NCBI GenBank assembly: GCA_016193065.1
Contig: JACPSX010000097.1
Coordinates: 1 to 5,805 of the forward strand
DNA: 5,805 bases
Reading direction: 5' to 3'
Source of the DNA: Candidatus Tectimicrobiota bacterium
GTDB lineage: Bacteria > JACPSX01
The notes under the pieces were generated by a model that had not been told where the DNA came from, made no database searches, and saw only the letters and a list, made by a program, of their open reading frames with translations. Numbering within the stretch: the first letter of the stretch is position 1; every line of letters begins with the position of its first letter. A program made the translations under genes and the position numbers. This document shows positions 1 to 4,710 of this stretch, one piece after another.

Positions 1-830
1 AAAATCCAGCTACTCAGGAAAACCTTCAGAAGCTGCGCCAGCGTGGCGTGCACATTGCTGGCCCCGCCTTGGGGCACCTGGCATCGGGCCAGGTGGGACC
101 GGGCCGCCTACTTGAGCCCGCCGAGCTTATCGGGCACATTCGCACCATCCTGGGGCGCACAGGTGACCTGGCAGGCAAGACCATAGTGGTCACCGCGGGC
201 GGAACCCAGGAGCCCATCGACCCAGTCCGGGTGGTCACCAACCTCTCTTCGGGAAAGATGGGCTACGCTCTGGCTGCAGCCGCCGTCGGCCGTGGGGGCC
301 GGGTTATTTTGATTAGCGGGCCCGTGACTATTCCTGCGCCCATCGGACTCTCCCAGTATGTCTCCGTGTCCACCGCCGCAGAAATGCGCGACGCCGTCAT
401 GAGCCGGCTCGGGGAGGTGGAGGTGGTCATCAAAGCCGCAGCGGTGGCCGACTTCCGTCCCCAAAAAGCCGCCCGCGGCAAGATCAAGAAGGACACAACC
501 TCCCTTTCGCTGGCGCTGGAGCGGACTCCGGACATTTTGGCTGAGATCGGGGCCGTAAAAGAGGACCGGATCTTGGTAGGCTTTGCCGCCGAGACGGATA
601 ATCTTCTGGAAAACGCCCGGCGAAAGATCAAGGAAAAGAACCTCGATCTTCTGGTCGTTAACGACGTGGGGCGTCCGGACATCGGCTTTCACAGCGACTA
701 CAACCAGGTCACCTTCGTGTACGCCGATGGAACTTCCGAGGAAACCCCGCGGCTCCTCAAAACGGAAATTGCGGGAATCATCCTCGACCGCGTTGCATCC
801 CTGATCTCCCGACGCCGGGGGCGACCGTGA
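1..830 (+). CDS. coaBC: CoaBC, phosphopantothenoylcysteine decarboxylase/synthetase (3' part; start outside window)
   Basis: Bifunctional cytosolic enzyme of coenzyme A synthesis. CoaB joins 4'-phosphopantothenate to cysteine using CTP, and CoaC (an FMN protein) decarboxylates the product. The frame is open from base 3 and gives 275 visible residues (N1 = bases 3-5). It begins with NPATQENL, which lies in the C-terminal part of the CoaC domain, so roughly the first third of the ~400-residue family length is missing. The CoaB domain starts near residue 57. Visible motifs are GGT (66-68), PVRVVTNLSSGKMG with R76 and N80 (counterparts of the essential E. coli Arg206 and Asn210), KAAAVADF (144-151), the Lys-rich KIKKD (160-164) thought to act in acyl-cytidylate chemistry, GFAAETD (193-199) and VVNDV around N220. 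A GTG at 48 is an internal Val, not the start. The stop overlaps the next gene's GTG. Family assignment is near certain. Confidence 0.97.
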   Translation, partial: NPATQENLQKLRQRGVHIAGPALGHLASGQVGPGRLLEPAELIGHIRTILGRTGDLAGKTIVVTAGGTQEPIDPVRVVTNLSSGKMGYALAAAAVGRGGRVILISGPVTIPAPIGLSQYVSVSTAAEMRDAVMSRLGEVEVVIKAAAVADFRPQKAARGKIKKDTTSLSLALERTPDILAEIGAVKEDRILVGFAAETDNLLENARRKIKEKNLDLLVVNDVGRPDIGFHSDYNQVTFVYADGTSEETPRLLKTEIAGIILDRVASLISRRRGRP

Positions 831-1498
831 GCAATGAGCGGAGACCCCTGCCGGAAGAAGCCCGGGAACTGGCGGACATTGCCGCCGCCTTGCGCGGGAT
901 CGTGCTGGCCCAAAGGGAATCCGGACTCCACGTTCTGCCCTGGAAATCAACTCCGCAGCCGGCATCAGTCCCCTCTCCGGAGCTTTCCCTGGACGAGCTT
1001 GCCGCCGTGGTGGCCCGCTGCACTCTCTGCGCCCTCCACAAAGGGCGGACCCGGACGGTATTCGGGACAGGAGCCAGGGATGCTCGGCTGATGTTTATCG
1101 GGGAAGGTCCGGGGCGGGACGAGGACCTCCAGGGAGAAGCCTTTGTCGGGGCGGCCGGGCAACTACTGACGAGGATTATCGGGGCCATAGGACTGCGCCG
1201 GGATCAAGTCTATATTGCGAACATCGTCAAGTGCCGCCCCCCCAACAACCGGACCCCACATGCCGAGGAGATTGCCTCTTGCCGACCTTACCTCACGGCC
1301 CAGATCGATCTGATCCGTCCCAGGATCATCTGCACGCTGGGAAATGTGGCGGCTCAGGCGATCCTGGAAACCACCGAGAAGATATCTTCCTTACGGGGAA
1401 AGTTTCACCGCTGGCGTGATATCCTGGTCATGCCACCTATCACCCCGCCTTCCTGCTGCGGAATCCCGAGAAGAAACGGGATGTCTGGGAAGATATGA
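827..1498 (+). CDS. Family-4 uracil-DNA glycosylase, frameshifted near the 3' end
   Basis: DNA repair glycosylase that removes uracil arising from cytosine deamination or dUTP misincorporation; family 4 enzymes carry a 4Fe-4S cluster. The GTG start at 827 overlaps the coaBC stop (GTGA), which suggests translational coupling. The reading frame gives 223 residues. Four Cys fit the cluster ligands: C65 and C68 (CTLC), C136 (KCRPPNNR) and C152. The uracil-pocket and catalytic motif is [17 protein letters not shown] (92-108), and [11 protein letters not shown] (170-180) is also typical. Residues 1-60 are a loosely conserved N-terminal extension. After M202 the protein becomes unrelated to the family (PPITPPSCC...), while the expected HPA-type motif continues in another frame. 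The full family protein would be 236 residues and end at 1536. The product as written lacks the last active-site motif and is probably inactive unless the shift is a sequencing error. Confidence 0.9.
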   Translation: MSNERRPLPEEARELADIAAALRGIVLAQRESGLHVLPWKSTPQPASVPSPELSLDELAAVVARCTLCALHKGRTRTVFGTGARDARLMFIGEGPGRDEDLQGEAFVGAAGQLLTRIIGAIGLRRDQVYIANIVKCRPPNNRTPHAEEIASCRPYLTAQIDLIRPRIICTLGNVAAQAILETTEKISSLRGKFHRWRDILVMPPITPPSCCGIPRRNGMSGKI

Positions 1499-1536
1499 AA
1501 ATGGTTCAAAAAGAGCTTTCCCAACCAGACTCGTAA
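1435..1536 (+). pseudogene. Out-of-frame C-terminal tail of the uracil-DNA glycosylase
   Basis: From 1435 this frame reads [20 protein letters not shown] followed by [13 protein letters not shown] and a TAA at 1534-1536. This is the expected end of a family-4 uracil-DNA glycosylase, including the HPA motif near the active site. It joins the upstream frame if one base is added in the CC at 1433-1434, giving codons for Met-Pro-Thr-Tyr-His-Pro. The tail has no other substitutions or stops that look like decay, so the lesion is either very recent or an error in the read or assembly. Confidence 0.88.
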
Positions 1537-1574
1537 CGCCAATCCGAAATTCCCCGCCGCGGTCATTCGACGCA

Positions 1575-1686
1575 GGCCCGCGGGTGGCGCCGGGGAAGCC
1601 TCCGCAGAGCCGCGCGAAAGTGGGACCCTCGTCAGGGTGACGAAGCGCGGATCGAGAAGGCGACCCGGCGACAGGACCTGCGGGCC
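1575..1686. other. Nested long-range stem element, possible structured RNA or palindromic repeat
   Basis: Four stems nest inside each other. Bases 1575-1585 pair with 1676-1686 (11 bp, one G-U when read on +). Bases 1588-1594 pair with 1664-1670 (7 bp). Bases 1610-1615 pair with 1645-1650 (6 bp). Bases 1625-1629 pair with 1634-1638 (5 bp, tetraloop CGTC). The whole element folds into one long arm with internal loops. It lies between two convergent genes, so either strand could be transcribed: as a 3' tail of the coaBC-glycosylase transcript or downstream of aroF. It matches no RNA class I recognise, and SRP RNA, RNase P, tmRNA and T-box signatures were not found. A dispersed palindromic repeat is the main alternative. 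GC-rich DNA raises the chance of stems, but four in strict nesting order are more than I would expect by chance. Confidence 0.5.
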
Positions 1687-1706
1687 AACAGCACGCATCA
1701 ACCCAG

Positions 1707-1750
1707 TTTTTTTGGATTAGGGGTAATTCTTTCTGCTAGTGAAAACTAGC
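1707..1750. other. T-tract and GAAA-loop hairpin at the aroF 3' end
   Basis: A T7 run (1707-1713) lies 20 bases after the nested element. A 6-bp perfect hairpin, GCTAGT-GAAA-ACTAGC (1735-1750), encloses the aroF stop codon (TAG, 1748-1746 on the minus strand). On the plus strand the loop is GAAA, a stable GNRA tetraloop. Neither strand has a U-run directly after this stem, so it is not a standard intrinsic terminator. The T7 run has only a weak stem just before it. Transcription must stop somewhere here for both convergent units, but the site is not clear. Confidence 0.35.
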
Positions 1751-2780
1751 GCGCTGGCACTCCGTGCAGGACCCTGCCGGCCGCCTCGATGAAGGGCTGC
1801 AGCTCCACCATGAGCTTCTCAAACTTGCTCGGCTTCAAGGACTGGGGCCCATCCGAGAACGCCTCCTCCGGCCGCGGATGCACCTCCACCATGATCCCGT
1901 CGGCCCCCGCCGCTATGGCCGCCTTGGCCATGGGAATCACGTACCGCCAGTTCCCCGTGGCGTGGCTCGGATCCACAATGACCGGCAAATGGGTCTCCTC
2001 CTTGAGCACCGGAACCGAACTGATGTCCAGAGAATTCCGGGTGGCCGTCTCAAACGTCCGGATCCCCCGCTCGCACAGAATCACGTTGGGGTTCCCCTCC
2101 GACAGAATGTACTCGGCCGACATCAAAAACTCCTGGATCGTGGTCATCATGCCGCGCTTCAAAAACACCGGCTTGGAGACCCGCCCCAGACGCTTGAGCA
2201 ACGAGAAGTTCTGCACGTTGCGGGCCCCCACCTGCAGAATATCCGCATAGGCATTCACCAGGTCCACCTCCTCGGGGTTCATCACCTCGGTGATGATCGG
2301 CAACCCGGTCTCCTCCCGCGCTTCCGCCAAAATCCGCAGCCCCTCCTCGGCCATCCCCTGAAACGCGTAGGGAGACGTGCGCGGCTTGAAGGCTCCCCCG
2401 CGCAATATGTGAGCCCCATGGGCCTTGACCACGCGGGCCGTCTCCAAAACCTGCTCCCGGCTCTCCACCGAGCAGGGACCGGCCATGACGACGACCTCCG
2501 GTCCCCCAATCTTGACCCCTCCCACGGAGATCACGGTCCCTTCCGACTTGAACTGCCGGCCCCCCAGCTTGTAGGGCTTCAGGATGGGAACCACGCTCTC
2601 CACGCCGGGCATGGAGATGAGAGCCTGGAGCTGGGCCTTGCCCCGCTCATCCCCCACCGCGCCGATGACCGTCTTTTCCACTCCCCGGATGAGGTGCGTG
2701 TTATATCCCATGGCCTTCCCCCGGCCGATCACTTCTTCGACTTGCGCATCCGTCGACTTGCCCTTCATTACGATGATCAT
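1746..2780 (-). CDS. aroF: DAHP synthase (3-deoxy-7-phosphoheptulonate synthase), type I-beta with N-terminal regulatory domain
   Basis: Condenses phosphoenolpyruvate with erythrose-4-phosphate, the first committed step towards chorismate and Trp, Tyr and Phe. The protein has 344 residues. Residues 1-70 form the ferredoxin-like domain known from the Thermotoga maritima enzyme, where it mediates feedback inhibition by Tyr and Phe. The TIM-barrel catalytic domain follows. Metal ligands are visible as C103 (GPCSVES), H273 (PSHATG), E299 (GIMVEVHP) and D310 (SDGPQS), each one residue after its T. maritima counterpart. [11 protein letters not shown] (132-142) and the K208-R209 pair of FLKRGM are substrate-binding motifs. 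Two ATGs lie six bases apart. The ribosome site GAGGGAG (2793-2787) abuts the first (2786) but sits 6-9 bases before the second (2780), so 2780 and the MIIVMK start are preferred. Expression is probably controlled by the attenuator upstream. Confidence 0.97.
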   Translation of the reverse strand: MIIVMKGKSTDAQVEEVIGRGKAMGYNTHLIRGVEKTVIGAVGDERGKAQLQALISMPGVESVVPILKPYKLGGRQFKSEGTVISVGGVKIGGPEVVVMAGPCSVESREQVLETARVVKAHGAHILRGGAFKPRTSPYAFQGMAEEGLRILAEAREETGLPIITEVMNPEEVDLVNAYADILQVGARNVQNFSLLKRLGRVSKPVFLKRGMMTTIQEFLMSAEYILSEGNPNVILCERGIRTFETATRNSLDISSVPVLKEETHLPVIVDPSHATGNWRYVIPMAKAAIAAGADGIMVEVHPRPEEAFSDGPQSLKPSKFEKLMVELQPFIEAAGRVLHGVPAR

Positions 2781-2786
2781 CTCCAT

Positions 2787-2793
2787 CTCCCTC
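2787..2793 (-). promoter_or_regulatory. aroF ribosome binding site that selects the second ATG
   Basis: GAGGGAG on the minus strand ends directly next to the ATG at 2786, which leaves no spacing for that codon. It is well placed for the ATG at 2780. It begins 16 bases after terminator 2 ends, so that stem does not mask it. Confidence 0.7.
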
Positions 2794-2808
2794 GTTAGTT
2801 GCCAAATG

Positions 2809-2848
2809 AAAAACGGGCCATCCTGTCTTCTACCCGGCGGCCCGTTTT
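2809..2848 (-). terminator. Second (promoter-distal) intrinsic terminator before aroF
   Basis: On the minus strand AAAACGGGCC (2848-2839) pairs perfectly over 10 bp with GGCCCGTTTT (2819-2810). The loop is 19 bases and one more T follows. It is a typical A-stem-U terminator, near-symmetrical and so perhaps active both ways. It lies only 28 bases before the aroF start, with no gene between it and the first terminator, so it must be bypassed or conditional if aroF is read from the leader promoter. Its 5' arm overlaps a segment able to pair with the 3' arm of terminator 1. Confidence 0.75.
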
Positions 2849-2854
2849 ACCCAT

Positions 2855-2889
2855 AAAAAAAGCCGCGGGGCTCTTCGTCCACCCGCGGC
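2855..2889 (-). terminator. Attenuator terminator (segments 3:4) of the aroF leader
   Basis: On the minus strand GCCGCGGG (2889-2882) pairs perfectly over 8 GC pairs with CCCGCGGC (2869-2862). The loop is 12 bases and T7 (2861-2855) follows. The stem starts 19 bases after the leader peptide stop codon. The last four bases of the 5' arm and part of the loop (2885-2876) can instead pair with 2954-2945 inside the leader peptide coding sequence, so termination and antitermination exclude each other. Confidence 0.88.
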
Positions 2890-3002
2890 CTGTATTGAGT
2901 TCGCTTAGCTAACTGTTCCTGCTCTCACCACCCAACACAGCGCCCGGGCAGACGGGGGTAAAGTAAAAGCAATAAAAGTACCGCCAAGCCCCTTTCTGCC
3001 CG
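2876..3002 (-). promoter_or_regulatory. Alternative RNA pairings (1:2 and 2:3) of an aromatic-amino-acid attenuator
   Basis: Segment 1 is CGGGCAGA (3002-2995). It pairs with segment 2, TCTGCCCG (2952-2945), over 8 bp. GGGG (2992-2989) with CCCC (2958-2955) adds 4 bp across a 2x2 internal loop. The Trp/Tyr/Phe codons (2986-2960) fill the loop. Segment 2, as CGTCTGCCCG (2954-2945), can instead pair with segment 3, CGGGTGGACG (2885-2876), over 10 bp with two G-U pairs. That pairing takes half of the terminator's 5' arm. In the classical model a ribosome waiting at the early aromatic codons (2986-2972) covers segment 1 and frees segment 2 for the antiterminator. Smooth translation lets 1:2 and the terminator form. 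The pairings are read directly from the sequence; the regulation is inferred. Confidence 0.8.
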
Positions 3003-3028
3003 ATTCTCTCTGCGACGCTGGGTGTCAT
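2909..3028 (-). CDS. Aromatic-rich leader peptide of aroF (39 residues)
   Basis: A short gene upstream of aroF on the same strand. It starts MTPSVAERIGQKGA and contains WRYFYCFYF at residues 15-23, which is one Trp, three Tyr and three Phe in nine positions. It ends at TAG (2911-2909), 19 bases before a terminator stem. GAGG (3038-3035) lies six bases before the ATG at 3028, an ideal distance. Another in-frame ATG (3034) directly touches the GAGG and is unlikely to be used. The promoter lies about 45 bases further upstream. The role is probably to sense charged tRNA for Trp, Tyr and Phe, as trpL and pheL do; the peptide itself need not have a function. The rest of the sequence matches no family known to me, which is usual for leader peptides. 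Confidence 0.85.
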   Translation of the reverse strand: MTPSVAERIGQKGAWRYFYCFYFTPVCPGAVLGGESRNS

Positions 3029-3079
3029 GCACATCCTCGAATTGCCCGATCTTGTAGACGAGACGACGACAATGCAGTA

Positions 3080-3118
3080 TATATACTCGACCCCTTCCGG
3101 TGGTGTCAAGGCTTTTTT
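3080..3118 (-). promoter_or_regulatory. Promoter of the aroF leader transcript
   Basis: On the minus strand a perfect -35 TTGACA (3109-3104) is followed after 18 bases by TATATA (3085-3080) as -10. An A6 run (3118-3113) just upstream of the -35 could serve as an UP-like element. The start site would fall near 3073 (A), giving a 5' end of about 45 bases before the leader peptide and about 290 bases before aroF. This looks like a housekeeping sigma-A type promoter. The -10 lies inside the 12-base perfect palindrome AGTATATATACT (3076-3087), which might also be a repressor site. Confidence 0.8.
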
Positions 3119-3555
3119 AGGGCTTGCTCACCCCCAGTTCATCATCGAGGAAGTGGGACTTGGCAAAATCCTCGGGGTGCCCCCTTGGGCTCACGAAGCG
3201 CTTGCGACGTGAATTGTGTGGGCCGGATTAAGAGTTCCCTTCCTCGCAACCGCTTAGATCGCCTGCGGGGGCTACCCCTCGGACCGGGACGACTGAGGAG
3301 GCTGCCCGATCTGCCCTGAGCGGAACTGCCGGGAGCAATGGGGACCCACCGGGAGCGGCCAGGGATGGGAAACCGCGCAGCCTAGACTTGCTTGCAGATA
3401 GCTGACCACTTAACGTGGCGGTAGCGGAGGGGTCCCACCCTGGGCGCCCCAGAAGGGTCATTGCGGAAGGCGTGAAGCGAAGGGCAGGAGGAAGCCCCTT
3501 TGCTATGGAGCCGCTTTCAGAGATGGGGGTGGGCAAGCTTTTTAAGGGGGTAGCA
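3119..3555. other. Gap without a convincing gene, several local hairpins
   Basis: This stretch separates the aroF promoter from the aminotransferase start. Open frames here lack a ribosome site or family resemblance. Local stems on + include CCAC/GTGG at 3406-3418 inside GCT/AGC (3401-3425), CTGGG-CGC-CCCAG at 3440-3452, and a 10-bp stem with one bulge at 3476-3504. CCGGGAGC occurs twice between 3330 and 3360. It may be a long structured 5' leader of the aminotransferase or decayed sequence. No T-box (GGGTGGNACCGCG), SAM, cobalamin or TPP signature was found, and no convincing plus-strand promoter. Confidence 0.4.
3476..3504 (+). promoter_or_regulatory. Hairpin presenting AGGAGG in its loop, before the aminotransferase
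   Basis: AGCGAA-GGGC (3476-3485) pairs with GCCC-C-TTTGCT (3494-3504) over 10 bp with one bulged C and one G-U. The 8-base loop is AGGAGGAA (3486-3493), a full Shine-Dalgarno sequence. An in-frame ATG follows directly at 3505, 13 bases after AGGAGG, which is longer than usual. If the stem forms, it changes the effective spacing and access of that site. It may serve an alternative start 17 codons upstream of the preferred one. Confidence 0.4.
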
Positions 3556-4710
3556 ATGCTTGCTGAGCGGGTAAAAACGTTCACGGAATCGGTGATCCGG
3601 GGAATGACCCGGGAGTGTCTGAAATACGGGGGGATCAACCTGGCCCAGGGCTTCCCCGATTTCGACCCCCCGGAAGAAATAAAGGAGGCCGCCGTCCGTG
3701 CGATTCGGGACGGCTACAACCAGTACGCCATCACCTGGGGGTCACCCAACCTGCGCCAGGCCATTGCTGAAAAGGTCGGGACCTACAACGGCATCCCGGC
3801 AGATCCGGAGAAAAACGTGGTGGTTACCTGCGGGGCCACGGAAGCCATGATCGCCTCTCTACTCGCCACGGTCAACCCCGGGGAGGAGGTGATTGTCTTC
3901 GAGCCCTTCTACGAAAACTACGGCCCCGACGCCACCCTGGCTGGCGCAAGCCCGCGCTATGTTTCCCTGCGCGGCCCCCAACTGAGGTTTGACCCGGAGG
4001 AGATGGAAAAGGCTTTCACGCCCCGGACTCGGGCTCTCATTCTCAACACCCCTCACAACCCAACGGGGAAAGTTTTCAGCGGCGAGGAACTGGAGATCAT
4101 CGCCCGGCTTTGCTGCCGGCACAACGTGATTGCGGTCACGGATGAGATCTACGAGCACATCCTCTACGACGGTGCCCGCCACGTGAGCCTGGCCACGCTG
4201 GAAGGGATGTCGGAGCGGACCATCACCATCAGCGGCCTCTCCAAAACTTACAGCGTGACGGGCTGGCGTTTGGGGTATACGATTGCCTCCCCGGAAATCA
4301 CCGACGGGATCCGCAAGGTTCACGACTTCCTGACAGTGGGGGCACCGGCCCCGCTTCAGGAAGCGGCGGCGGTCGCTCTGCGCCTGCCGGACAGTTATTA
4401 CCAAGGGCTGCAACTGGATTACGCGCGCCGGCGGGATCTTCTGTACGGCGCCCTCTGCGAGGCGGGATTTCAGTGCACGATCCCCAAGGGCGCTTACTAT
4501 ATCCTCACGAACTTCGAGGCCTTCGATGCCGGGGACGATACGGAATTTGCCATGCGGCTGGTGCGGGATGTGGGAGTAGCTGCCGTACCGGGCAGCAGCT
4601 TTTACCACCATGCGGATCTGGGGAAAGGCCAGATCCGGTTTACCTTTTGCAAGAGGGAGGAAACCCTGCAAGCTGCCGCCAGGCGGCTTCTCACGCTAAC
4701 CCGCCTGTGA
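3556..4710 (+). CDS. PLP-dependent class I aminotransferase (aspartate/aromatic aminotransferase-like)
   Basis: Transfers an amino group between an amino acid and a 2-oxo acid using pyridoxal phosphate. The start at 3556 gives 384 residues, the usual family length, beginning MLAERVKTFTESVIRGMTRE; AAGGGGG (3544-3550) is a moderate ribosome site. In-frame starts at 3505 (after AGGAGG) and 3415 would only add unconserved residues. Motifs are INLAQGFPDFDPP (27-39), NQYAITWGSPNLR (55-67), NTPHNPTGKVF with N168 contacting PLP, VTDEIYEH with D196 and Y199, and SGLSKTYSVTGWRLGY with the Schiff-base Lys K230 and R238. The fold-type I pattern is complete. The sequence is closest in feel to the kynurenine/methionine/aspartate aminotransferase branch, so the substrate is open. 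Aromatic transamination would fit the aroF neighbour but is only inferred. The 3' end overlaps the convergent hydrolase gene by 15 bases. Confidence 0.93.
   Translation: MLAERVKTFTESVIRGMTRECLKYGGINLAQGFPDFDPPEEIKEAAVRAIRDGYNQYAITWGSPNLRQAIAEKVGTYNGIPADPEKNVVVTCGATEAMIASLLATVNPGEEVIVFEPFYENYGPDATLAGASPRYVSLRGPQLRFDPEEMEKAFTPRTRALILNTPHNPTGKVFSGEELEIIARLCCRHNVIAVTDEIYEHILYDGARHVSLATLEGMSERTITISGLSKTYSVTGWRLGYTIASPEITDGIRKVHDFLTVGAPAPLQEAAAVALRLPDSYYQGLQLDYARRRDLLYGALCEAGFQCTIPKGAYYILTNFEAFDAGDDTEFAMRLVRDVGVAAVPGSSFYHHADLGKGQIRFTFCKREETLQAAARRLLTLTRL

Noticed and set aside
1405-1701. Minus-strand frame of 98 codons across the nested stem element and the glycosylase tail.
   Set aside because: It is antisense to the conserved glycosylase tail, lacks a ribosome site, and its content is explained by the GC-rich palindromic element.
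1764-2798. Plus-strand frame of 344 codons opposite aroF.
   Set aside because: It mirrors aroF, is rich in His, Arg, Pro and Leu as expected for an antisense frame, and has no recognisable domain.
3027-3212. Plus-strand frame of 61 codons (MHILELPD...).
   Set aside because: No ribosome site; it is antisense to the leader peptide and promoter of aroF, which explain this DNA better.
3117-3227. Minus-strand open stretch of 36 codons with protein-like composition (KRFVSPRGHPEDFAKSHF...), ending at TAA just upstream of the aroF promoter.
   Set aside because: It has no upstream extension (an in-frame stop bounds it), no ribosome site and no family I can name. It could be the relic of a gene end, but there is too little to call it.
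3235-3420. Possible T-box or riboswitch before the aminotransferase.
   Set aside because: The T-box core GGGTGGNACCGCG and the conserved cores of SAM, TPP, cobalamin and glycine riboswitches were not found. Only local hairpins are supported.
3228-3638. Minus-strand frame of 136 codons across the gap and the aminotransferase 5' end.
   Set aside because: It overlaps the real aminotransferase start, has low-complexity Pro/Ala/Ser/Arg content typical of GC-rich shadow frames, and shows no domain.
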